Shown: piece by piece, positions 21,701-33,700 of the stretch
Layout of the letters: every line of letters begins with the position of its first letter
Position numbering within the stretch: the stretch's first letter is position 1
NCBI GenBank assembly: GCA_031273045.1
Contig: JAISSQ010000133.1
Span: 1-34,723, forward strand
DNA length: 34,723 nt
From: Puniceicoccales bacterium
GTDB taxonomy: Bacteria > Verrucomicrobiota > Verrucomicrobiia > Opitutales > UBA953
Reading direction: 5' to 3'
Notes under the pieces: generated by a model
What the model was told of the DNA's origin: nothing
The model's database searches: none
What the model saw: the letters and a program-made list of their open reading frames with translations, nothing else
Position numbers and translations under genes: made by a program

Positions 21701-24700
21701 TTCCGCGCCGAGAGGTTGAGCACACTGCCGGCGGGGACGGCGGCGTTGTAGACGGTCGGGAGGACGGAGGACAGGGTGCCGCCGCCGAGGTAGAGTTTCG
21801 CGGAGCCGATGGCGTCGCCGGTGGCGAGCGCGAGCGTGCCGCCGCCGGCGGTGGTGAAGGTGCCGGTGAAGGTGCCGGCGGTGGTGGTCGCGAGCGTGAA
21901 GATGTTGTTGGCGGCGACGGTCACGGTGCCGGTGCCGGTGAACTGTCCGGCGAACGCGCCGGCGAGGGTGCCGGCGGCGGCCGTCGCGTCGCCGATGGCG
22001 AGGTTGCGCGAGGCGAGGGCGACGATGGCGTCGGCGCTGACCGCCGGCGGCGTGGTGAAGCCGGAAGTCGCGAGGGATTTCAGGACGATGGACGAGGCGG
22101 AGACCGTCGAGAGGTCGAGCGTCGCGGCGAGCGGTCCCTCGGCGTTGAGCCAGACGCCGGCGGCGGCGGAGACGTCAACGGCGCCGGTGAGCGCGAGCGT
22201 GCCGCCCTCGACGCGCAGCGTGCCGCCGAAAGCGGAGAGTTGGTTGCCGGAGATGGTGACGCGCTTCGTCGCGGGCGCGCCGGCGTAGTCGAAGTCAACG
22301 GTGACGGCGGAACCCGCGCCGCCGGTGACGGCCGAGGCGAGCGTGCCGGCGAAGCCGAGGACGAGTTCGCCGTCGCCGAGCAGCGTGACGCCGCCGTCGA
22401 AGGCGATGCCGCCGGTGTTGCGAAACGCGGCGGAAGCGCCGGCGGAGATGGTGAGTTTGCCGGTGGTGGCGGCGTTGTGGGCGTCGGCGGCGAGCGCGGT
22501 GGCGGTGACCTTGTCGGCGCCGGTGAAGATGTAATCGGCGTTCGCGCCGACGATGATGTCGCCGGCGGCGACGGTCGCGGTGACGGGGACGGTGGTGGTC
22601 GGGGCGAAGGCGCCGGCGGGGGCGAGGAAGGTGACGGTGTCGCCGGCGACGAACGCGGCGTTGGAGGTGACGGCGGCGGTGGTCGGCGCGGTGCCGGCGA
22701 ACCAGAACGCGCCGGCGGCGTTGTTCCAAGCGTCGGCGGCGTTCGCGCCGTTCCAGTAGAGTTCGGTGAGGCGTTTCGCGTAGAGGGCGAGCGTGAGCGA
22801 CTGGCCGCTGCCGGCGGCGCCGGTGACGGCGAAGAGCGCGCCTTGGTGGGCGTCGCCGGCGGCACCGGCAATGGTGAGCGCGGGGACGGGCGAGCCGCTC
22901 GTGACCAGCCCCGTGATGGTGGGCGCGGTGAGCAGCGTGTAGTCGCCGTTGATGACGGACGGGACGTTGACGGTCAGCCCCGACGGCAGCGCGACGGTGC
23001 CGGTGGTGAAGGCGATTTTGTCGGCGGCGTCGCCGGCGGCGATGGTGAGGTCGAGGACGGCGCCGGCGGCGAAGACCGCGCCGGAGACGCCGGCGACGGT
23101 GACGGTTCCGATGTTGGAGGAGGAGGTGGTGCCGACTTCGAGTTTGGCGATGTTTTGGAGGGCGGCGACGGACGTGCCTTCGGCGATTTTCCAGTAGCCG
23201 CCGGCGAGCGAGCCGGCGAAGTTCGTGCCGCTGCCGCCGATGGTGACGGGCGCGAGGGCGCCGCCGGAGGTGACGAGCGTGTTCGTGATTGTGGCGCCGC
23301 TGCCGCCATAGACGCCGCCGGCGAGGTTGAGGCCGCCGATGGTGCCGGCGAGGGTCAGCGAGGCGCCGGAGCCGAGATTGAGCGGACCGGTGGTGGAGAC
23401 GTCGTTGGCGACGAGGCCGGTGTATTTGAGCGTGACGGGCAGCGCGCCGGCGGTGCCGCCGGTGACGGTCGGGACGCCGTCGGCGACGTAGATGCCGCCG
23501 CTTCCGAAGGCGGCGATGTTGCCGAATTCGACGGTGCCGCCGTTGACGTGGAACTCGCCGATTTTGGGGTTCGCGGAGGAGCCGAGGATGAGCGTGCCCG
23601 CGCCGTGCTTGTAGAACTTCGCGCTGCCGGCGGGAGTGAAGGTGATGTCGGAGATGTCGAGCGTGGCGTTCGCCTCGACGATGTCGAAGAGCGCGCCGGC
23701 GTCGCCGATGGCGATGGAGGCGAGTTTGCCGTTGCCGGTGACGGCGGCGGTGGTGCCGAGGGTGAGCGAGCCGCTGCCGGTGAGGACGAACGCGCCGAAG
23801 TTCGGCGCGATGTAGCCGCTGTCGCTGTTGAGCGGCAGGTTGTCACTGCCGAGGACGAGCGCGGCGCCGGCGAGGTTGAGGGTCGAAATCGGCGCGACGA
23901 GCGCGGCACCGCCGGTGAGCGTGACGGTCGCGCCGGAGAGGTTCGCGCCGCCGGCGGCGGTGGAGGTCAGGATGAGCGCGGGCGGGATGCCTTGGGCGGT
24001 CGCGGGCGAGGTGCGGGCGATGGAGTCGGCGGTGGTGACGGTGACGGTGGTCGGGGCGCCGTAGGTCGCGGCGGAGAAGTCAACGGGGATGGCGAACGCG
24101 GCGACGGCGTCGGTGAGCGTCACTTTGCCGGCGGCGGCGAGGACGTCGGGGTCGGTCGTGGAACCGTCCGGCGGGGAGAGCGCGATGGAGGCGTTGGTGG
24201 AGCCGGAGTCGGCGAAGGCGAGGTTGAGGTTGGTGATGATGATGCCGGACGGGGCGACGGCGCCGGAGACGGGGACGTTGATGGTCGCGCTCGCGGCGGG
24301 GGCGCCGAGCGGGAGCGGGGCGCCGAGGGGTTGCGGCGCGCCGGTGGCGGGGACGCCGGTGAAGCGCGCAAGGTCGCCGTCCTTGAAGAACGTGCGGATG
24401 CGGGCGCCGGTGTCGTCGTCGAGGCCGTCGGCGACCGGTCGCACCCAGACGCGCTGGGTGAGGTCGTTGTCGGTCCAAATCGCGCCGCCGGCGAGGGGGG
24501 CGAGGGTGGTCAGGTCGAAGTCGAGTGCGATGGCTTCGGGGTTGGCGGCGGATTTGAGGAAGAGGGCGTTGTTGGTGCCGGCGGTGGCGGCGTCCTTACT
24601 GTTGTCAATGCGCAGGGTCGTTTTGAGGCGGAAGCGCAGGTCGTCGAGTGTGCGCAGGGTCGGGAGGGTGCCGGTGAGGGTGCCGCCGCCGGTGACGGTG

Positions 24701-27700
24701 ATGATTTCGTGGTCGCCGATGGCGCCGCCGAGGTTCCATTCCCAGACGACGTTGGTGAGGTTGAGCGTGGCGGCGGAGTTGAAGATGTAGCGGTCGGCGA
24801 GTGGCGTGGCGAAGGGCACGACGTCGAAGTGCAGGACGAGGCCGTCGAGCGGCGCGGCACCGCTGGCGGAGGGCGCGACGGAGGCGAAGCGGAGCGTGCC
24901 GGTGTCGCCGTCGAGCGGGGTTCCGGCGTCGAGTTTCGCGCCGGCGTCATAGACGAGCGCGCCGGCGGTGCCGGTGGCTCCGGCGGTGCCGATGACGGAG
25001 GTGGCGTCGGCGGTGATGTTGGCGATGGTTCCGGCGGCGGGGACGGCGAGGAGGGTGTTTTTGAGGGCGAGCGTGCCGGCGATGGCGGTGGCGTCGGTGA
25101 GCGCGGCGTCGAGGTTGCGCAGGGTGACGGTCTCGGTCGCGGAGTTGACGAGCGCGCCGTCGAGCGAACCGAGGAGCGGCGCGTTCGGGACGCCGGTGGC
25201 GGTGCCGGCGGCGTCGTCGGTGGCGGTGGAGGTAATCAGCGCGGCACCGCCGGTGGCGGTGATTTTGCCGAGGGCTTCGGAGTAGCCGTTGAGGTCGAAG
25301 GTGCCGGCGAGGGTGAAGGTGGTGGCGACGGCGATTTGCCCGTCGGCGGCGAGTTTCACGGTGCCGTCGGCGGCGACGGAGAGGACGGTGCCGGCGACGA
25401 TGGCGGCGTTGCTGTCGGCTTCCTTGTTGAGGGCGAGGGTGCCTTCGTTGACGTTGATGGTTCGCGTGCCGGCGCCTGCCTGTCCCGGGTCGTCGTCGTT
25501 CGCGCCGGCGCCGATGGCGAGCGTGCCGGTGCCGGTTTTGTTGAGGACGGTGTTGCTGCCGTAACCCGGAGTTCCGAGGTGGCGGATGTTGACGGCGGCA
25601 CCGGCGGCGACCTCGACGTTGAAGGTGTGAAGCGTGCCTCCCGTCCAGCCGCCGAGTTCGTTGAGCGTTTCGGGGTAGGCGGCGATATTGGACGCCCAAG
25701 TTGCTTTGTCGGAGGGGGTCGAGGCGGCGATGTCCGCCCCGCCCTGCACCCACTGCGCCTCGGTGTAGTTGTAGTGGATGTTGATGACGCTGCTTTCGCC
25801 GCTGCCGGTGCCGGCGACAATCGCGCCCTTGAGCGCGCCGGAGCGGTTGGCGAACACGTCGCCGAATCCGGCGTTGAAGGTCAGGTCAACCGACCCCCAG
25901 ACGGTGATGTTGTCGGTGTCGATTTTGTTGGTGTTGAAGACGATGAACTGGTCGGTCTCGTCGCCCGGACCATAGACGGGCATGCGCAGGGCGCCGGTGT
26001 CGTTCCACGTGTTTCGGAGGGTGACGTTCGGCTCGAAGATGTAAGTGCCGCCGCCGGTGCCGAAGCGCGGGGTCGCGCCGTAGAAGTTGGCGGGGGTGTT
26101 GGTGCCGGTGACGATGAGCTTGCCGCCGCCGGTGAGCGTGGTGCCACCGTCGCCGGAGTAGGCGTAGGTCGCGTCGGTGACGTCCACGGTGAAGGTGAGG
26201 TCGGCGGGAATGAAGAACGTGCCTTGGTTGTTGGTGCCGACGGGGACGACGCCGCCGGACCAGTTCGCGGCGTCGGTCCAGAGGTTGGTCGCGCCCTGCC
26301 CGACCCAGTAGCCGGTGGCGAGGTCTGTCTCGAGGAGGGTGAAGGTGACGGCGGTGGTGGCACCGTCGGGTTCGGTTCCGACGACGACGAGGTCGTTGCC
26401 GCCCGGTGTCTTGGCGACGAGGCGGGCGCCGTCAGTGGTGTCGAAGCCGTTGACGCTGCCGGTGGTGGCGAGGGCGTAGTAGGTGGTGTTGAGGGCGAGG
26501 GAGCCGAACGCGAGGGCGCTGTCGGTGAGGTCGAGGCCAAAGGCGGCGCCGGTGTTGGCGAGCGAGGCGGCGGTGGCGGCACCGGCGGCACTGGTCGCGG
26601 CGGCATTCGAGACGCGGAAATAGGCGAGGGCGGTGGAGTCGGGGGCGTTGACGAGCGTGAGGGCGTCAACGGAGAAGGTCGCGCCGAAGGTCAGGTTGCC
26701 CAGCGAGGCGACGTTGTAATCGGCGGCGAATGTCGCGCCGCCGGCAACCAGCACGTCGCCGAGTTTGGCGGTGGTGCCGGTGAGTTGCAGGAGACCGCCG
26801 GCGACGGCGGTGCCGCCGGTGTGCGTGTTCGCGCCGCGCAAGATGAGCGTGTTCGCGGCGGAGTTGCCGGAGTCGGCTTTGACGAAGATGACCTTGTAGG
26901 CGCCGTCGGTGATGACGCCGCCGAAGTCGCCGGTCTGGACATAGACGGCTTGGTCGTTGTTGGAGCCGACGCCGGAGCGTCCGTTAACGGTGCGCGAGCC
27001 GAGGTTGGTGATTGTGCCGGTGGTGCCGGTGATGGAGCCGATGACGTTCTGGGTGGCGGTATCGTGGAAGAGGGCGCTGATTTCAAAGGTGCCGCCCTCG
27101 AACCGGATGAACGGCAGGTCGTTGAAGTGGGAGCCGGTGCCGAACGGAACGAGTGTGCCGCCGGTTTTGAGGATGATGCCGTAGGTGCCCGGAGTGCTGC
27201 CCGCGCCAAGCCCGCTGAACGAGCCGGAGAACATCACGTTGCCGCCCTCGATGGTAAGGTTGCCGCCGGTCATGTGCGCGGAACTGCCGAAGTAGAGCGT
27301 GGCGGAGCCGGTCTTGGTAACGCCGCCGGTGACGCCGCCGCGCGGCTCAAGGTCGCCTTTGTCGGCGGCGAGGACGCCGGTGCCGTCGCTGATGATGACG
27401 CGGTGAACCTTGGTGAGATCGGTGCCGTCGTAGAGGAGCGTCGCGCCGTCGTTGAGGCGCAGGTTCGAGGAGGTGCGGTTGCGACCGAGGACGGAGGTGT
27501 CGGCGGCATCGCCAAGCACGGCGGTGAATTTCAGAACCGCATCGTCGCCGGTGACGGTGATGTCGCCGGTGAACGTGCTGCCGGTGCCGGTGAGCGTGAC
27601 GGTGCTGTCGCCTTGGTGGACGAGCGCGCCGCTGCCGGTGATGGTGCGGGAGAAGGTCAGGTCGGTGTCGGAGTCGAAGATGAGGCGGGCGGTGGTGGCG

Positions 27701-30700
27701 TTGAGTGCGACGCCGGAGGTGTCGGTGAGATTGCCGCCGGTGCCGAGAACGAGGTCACCGGCAGCGACCGTCGTCGCACCGGTGTAAGTGTTCACGGCGA
27801 AGAGTTTCATCACGCCCGCGCCGGATTTGATGAGGGAACCGGCGAGACCGGAGTCGAAGGGATAGACGTTTTGCAGGACGGCGGAGACGTGCAGTTCGGC
27901 GAGGGCTTCGATGTTGAACTCGACGTCGGTGAGTTGCGGGGCGTCGTTCTGGTTCTTGTGACCAAGGAAGAAACCGGCGCGGGCTGCCTCGCCGCCGTGA
28001 GTGCCGGTGTCTTTGAGGTAGGAGATGGTCGGAGCGGCGGCGGTGGCGACGACAAGCCCCTGCCCCGGATGCGCGGAGACGATTTCGGCGGTGATGGCCT
28101 TCACGACCACCGGCGACGCGGCGAAGAAGTCCGGCGTGTTGCTGGTGTTGGCGTTCTCGATGGTGCCGCCGACGAGCGTGAGCGGGCCGAACGTGATGCA
28201 CCCCTGCGCACCGGTAGTAGTGGTCTTAAAGGTGCCGTAAATCTCGGTCGCGGGGAACGGCAGCCAAGCACCGCTATACACGTCGCCGTCGCCGCCGATG
28301 ATGAGCGAACCCTTCTTCTCAATGAGGATTTTGCCCGTGGCAGCAACCGGACCGTAGTAATTGCTGCCGGTGGCGGCCGCCGTCACCGACCCGTCCTCGA
28401 TTTTGAGTGTGCCGGTGTAGGTCTGTTGCTTGGTGAAGGTGATGTTGCCGGTGCCGGTCTTGGTGATGTTGAGGACGCCGGTGCCGTTGGAGATGACGCC
28501 GTCGAAGGTGCCGGAGAGGTTGCCGCTTCCGATGGTGAGCGTGGCGGCGGCGGTGGCGGAGACCGAGGCGTTGGCGTTGCTGTATGTGCCGTTGTTCGTG
28601 ACGGTGCCGGTGCCGGCGAGCATGCCGATGGTCTCGGTGTGACCGGCGACATCGAAGGTGCCCGCCGCGCCGAGGGTGATGGTGGCGGTGTTGGCAATCT
28701 CGTCCTTGTCGTTGGAGCCGTAGTTCGAGATGCGAAGGATGCCGTTGACGATTTCCGCGCCGAGAACGTTGATGGCGTTGCCGCTGCCGAGCAGGAGGAC
28801 GCCGCCGGTGTCGGTGGTGGTGCCGACAGTGATTTTCGCGGCGGTGGCGGTGGAATTGTCGCTGCCGCCGAGGTAAAGGACGCCGGCGCCCATCTTGGTG
28901 AACGAGGCGTTGCGGCTCGCCGAGAGCGCGAGCGCGGTGGCGGCGGGGACTTCGATTTTGCCGGTGCCGTCACCGGCGATGGCGAGCCGGATGTTTCCGC
29001 CCTCGCCGCTGCCGACCCAGCCGTCGGCGGCGGTTCCGGTGTAGCGCAGCGTGGAGCCGCCGGAGAGGGTGAGCGTGCGGCTGGCGTTGCCGATGCCAAG
29101 CGAGGTGGCGATGTTGCCGCCGTTGATGAGCGAAACGGCAAGGACGCCGGCGTTGACGGTGACGTTGCCGGTGAAGGTGTTCGCGGAGCCAAGGGTCAGG
29201 ATGCCGCTGCCGGCTTTGACGAGTTGGCCCGCGCCGCTGATGACGTAGTTCGCCGTGGTGTCGCCGGTGCGGTAGTAGCGCAGTTCGTTGGCGGAATCGT
29301 TGCCGAGGTAAATGGAGGACGGGGTGACCTTGCCGGTGGCGGCGTTGGCGGCGGAACCGATTTGAATGATGTGCGTTCCAGAAGAGTCGTTGATTCTGAT
29401 GGCACCGGTGAAGATGTTGGCGTCGTTGGTGAGGGTGAGGGTTGTGGTGCCGGAGTCGCCGCCGAATGTCAATTCGGCGCTACCGGCGAGGACACCGTTG
29501 ACGACGAAGTTGACGTTGTTGGCACTGTGGGAGGCGAAGGTCGCGCTCTGCGCAGAGGTGCCATTGCGGGCACCGGCAATGGTGACGCTACCGTTGAGGG
29601 TGATGGTGCCGGCGTCGGAACGAAGCGCACCGTATTCTTTGCCGCTGTCCGAACCACCGCCGTTGAGAACGAGGTCGGCGGCAATGGTCGTAGGGAGGTT
29701 CTTCCAGCCCGGCCAAAGCGTGTTGCCGGTCTCGACGATGACGGTGGCGCCGGACTGGGCGAGAATCTGGGCAAGGGTGTCCGTAATGCCGTTGAACGTG
29801 GCGGTGGCGCCCGGACGATGTCCGTTGCTGTCGCCGTTGCCCACATTAGCGAGGTCAGACGAGATGCGCACATTCACGAAGAGTTCCCACGCGGCGTCGG
29901 TGGTGCTGTATTCGAGGACGAGGGGGAGCGTGGTGCCGGCGGAGTTTTTGAGGGCGGTGTTCGCGAAGACGGTGGAGGTCGAGGGGAACGCGGTGCCGGC
30001 GATTTTCAATTTGCCGGCGGAGGCAAACGAGGTGAGGCCGGCGAGGGTGAGGGTCGAGAGCGGGGTGGTGACGACGGGACCGTTCAGGGTCAGCGCGGTC
30101 GTGGCGGTCGCGCCGGTGCCGAGGTTAAACAGGAGCGCGGCACCGGTTTCGAGGGTGACGGCTTTGCCGGCGGCGACGGTGACGGTGAACGTTTCCGCCG
30201 CCGTGTGACCGGCGGAACCGAATTCGAGCACGCCGCCGTTCTTGACGGTGATGCCGCCGGAGAACTCCTGCGTCGCGGCGGTGAACTTCAGCGTCGGCGC
30301 GGGCGTGGCGACGGTGCCGGTGCCGACGGTGACGCCGGACGAGGTCTTAATGGAATCGTTGAAGGCGAGTTCGAGCGTGCCGGCATTGACGTAGGTGGCA
30401 CCAGTGTAGGTGCTGACGCGGTTAACGATTTTTAGCGCACCCGGTCCGTCCTTCACGAGGGTAAGCGGTTTGTCAGCGTCGTAGTTCTGAAAGACGGCAC
30501 GATTTTCGATGACGTGTCCGTCTGCGTCCTCGTTGTCTATGATGAGGGCGTAAGCGGTCGGGTAACGCCCGTCCGCGCCAAGAACAGAGGTGGTGATGGC
30601 AATGTTCTTGTCGGCTGTGTTGAGAATGGATGTGCCGTTGTTACCGGCAATATCGACTTGGGTGATGCGCTGAACGTCAAGAGGACCGGCATAATAAGAG

Positions 30701-33700
30701 TCAGGACGGTAATTCCCGTTCTTCTCGAAAATGAGTTCTTTGATTTTGAGGGACGAACCGTTCTTGTCTCCGAGACCAAACCAGCCCGCTTGGTCTCCCG
30801 AACCCGTGACGTAGATGGTGGTGTTTCCCCAATCATAGACAGTGTTTATCGCGTCCGGGACAGTAAGAGAGAAGCGAGTTGAGGTGATGATGGTTCCGGC
30901 GAAAGTCGGGTTACTCATCGCAGTCGAGAAGACGCCGTCGCCCCAGTTGTTGCCGGAGATTTGGATGAAGCCGTCGCCGACGAGGGTCGGCGCGTTCGCC
31001 TTGGTGACATTGAGATAAGCGGGATTGGTGAGCGAGGTGTCGTTGGCGGAAACGCTGACAGTGCGACCGACGAGCGAAGTGGAGGCGGTTCCGTTGATGT
31101 CTGATTTCAGCGTCGCGCCGCCGTGCAAGGTGACGGTGGTGCCGGTGGCGATGGCATTGGCGTTTCCGAGCACGAGCGTGCCGGCAGAAAGGGTAATGCC
31201 GCCGGTGAAAGTGCTTTCGGAGAGCAGGACGACGGTGCCGGTGTCCGCCGTGGAGGCGCTGTCGTTGTTGATGGCGAGGGAGACGGCGTTGGTGCCGTTG
31301 TTGGCGAAGGGCGCGGCGATGATGAGTTCGGTGTTGGCGTCGTAATTGCGCAGCGAGACGGTGTAGGAGGAGGTGGCGGGGGCGGTGATTTTGTTGCCGG
31401 CGTTGTTGGCGGCAATGAGGTCGCCGGCGGCGGCGGCACCGACGCTGACGTTGTTCTCGCGGATGATGTTTTCGACGGTGAGCACTTGCGAATCCAACCA
31501 CGAGCCAATGCCGAAAAAGCCGTGCCCTTCGAGGACGAGGGACTTGAAGGCGATTGAGGGGGCCACCCAGCCCTTCAAGCCGTAGAAATTGTAGTATTGG
31601 TCGGTGCCGCCGGACCAGCCGCCGGTGGCGGGCGCGGCACCGACATCGGCGAGGCGAACGGTCGCGAGCGGCATGTTTCCGCTGGTGTCGCCCTCGAAAA
31701 CGAGGTCGGACTTCGTGCCGAGGACGAAGCGCAACGTGCCGGCGAACGCCGCGCTGCTTCCCTCCATCTTCGTCTGGCGGTCGTTGGTCGCGACGATGTT
31801 GAGGGTGCCGGTGCCGGCGTAGTTGTTGGTGAAGTCGCCGATACCGGTGACGTCCAGCGTGGCGGTATCGCCGGCGTCCACGAAAATTGTGCGCCCGTTG
31901 TTGGCGGCCTTGAGCGTGAGTTTGGTGGAGTTTCCGAGGGTGACGGTGTTGGCGGAGGCACCGAGGGCGTTGCCGTTGTTGGCGATGACTTCGCCGCCAT
32001 TGTCCGCGATGGTCAACCCGCCGGTGAAGGTGTTCGCGGCGGAAAGGGTGACGGTGCCGGCGCCGGTCTTGACGAGCCAGAGGGCCTTGTCGGCGGCGGA
32101 GTCCTGAATGGGGCGGTTAACGGTGATGACGTTGCCCGAAAGCGTGGTGTCGAGAACGAGTTCGTAGCGACTGGTCGCGCTGTTGATGAAGGAGGAGGTG
32201 TAGTAGTTGCCGGAATTCTGTCCGTTGAGTTGGACATCGGTGGCGGAGGCGGTCGTGGTGGTGATTTTGCCGACGTTGAAGGCGTTGCTGGTCGTGTGGA
32301 GGTAGGCCTTGCCGGCGACTTGCACCTCTTTGATGACCGCGCCGGCGCCGGATTCGAGGGAATACTGGTTGGTGGCGGCGCTGGCGGTGGTGTTCGAGAG
32401 GAAGACGGTGGTCTTCGACCAGTCGCCGAGCAGGGAGTGCTTGCCAAGGGAGGCGAGGACGATGGTGCCGGAGAAGTTCGGGCTGCCGACGTTGCCGGTG
32501 AAGTTCCACTTGCCGGAGTTCGACTGGGCGTTGGTGACGGTCAGCGTGCCGCTGCCGGTGAAGGGCTGCGAGAAGAGCGCGGCACCGTCCGCGTTGGAGT
32601 TAAGGATGATGTTGCCGCCACCGGCACCGACGACGATGGCGTCCGCGAAGGTGATGGCGTTGGTCGAGGCGGCGAACGCGAGCGTGCCGTTGTCGAGGGT
32701 GACGGTCGCGGCGGCCTTCAGGACGTCCTCCTTGCCGAGGCGCAGCGTCGCGCCGCCGGAGACGCCAACGGCGGTGCTGGCAATGCCGCCGGCAGCGTCA
32801 ATGAACAGTTCGCCGCCGGTGACGGTCGTCGCGCCGGTGTAGGTGTTGATGGCGGAGAGAACCATTGCGCCGGCACCGGTTTTGACGAGGGAGCCGAGAC
32901 CGGAGATGACGCCGTTGAGCGTTGTGGTGCCGGTGGTGACTTCAATGGCACCGGCGGCCGCGAGCGTGATGGCGTTCGCGAGGGTGATGCCGGTGACAGT
33001 GGTCTTAATCGTCGGCGTGGCAGCGGGGGTTTGTCCGGCGACGCCGAGGGTGATGGTGTTCGTGGAGAAGGCGGCGTTGTTGCCGGCAACAATCGTTCCC
33101 TGCTCAATGACAGTGCCGCCGGTGTAGGTGTTGGTGCCCGGAAGCGTGGTGGTGCCGGTGCCCTTGTGGACGAGCGAGGCGGCACCGGAGATGTTGTAAC
33201 CGAGCGTGATGTCACCGTTGTCACCGCCGGTGCCGGCGTTGCGGTAGATGACCAACTGGTTCAGCGAATTGTCGCCGAGATACATCCTCGCGTAGGTGCC
33301 GGTGTTCGGGTCAATGCCGCCGGGAAGCGAGCCGCCGTCGGAGGCACCGGAGCCGCCGTTGCCGATTTGGAGCGTGACGCCGGCGGAGGAGTTGCCGTCT
33401 TCGGTGCTGATGCGCACGTCGCCGGCAAAGGTGTTGCCGACACCGGTGATGAGGAATTTCGCGCCCGGATTCTCCAAGTGCAGCGACATTTCGACGTCGT
33501 AGGCGGTCGTTCCGCCAAGCGTGATGGGCGCGTTGGAGAGGGTGCCGCGCAGTTCGATGACGCCGCCGGTGCCGCCGTGAATGTTGAATGTGGAGGAGTT
33601 TTCGAGGTCTTTGTGCCGCCGGCCGGCAATGGTGATGTTGCCGGTATAGACAGCGGTGAAATTGGTTCCTTGGTGGCGGATGACGCCATAGCAACCGCTG

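Noticed and set aside
29440-29475. GGDSG sequence in the passenger, similar to the serine-protease GDSG motif
   Set aside because: It lies in a beta-helical Thr-rich repeat with no His or Asp catalytic context and no protease fold.
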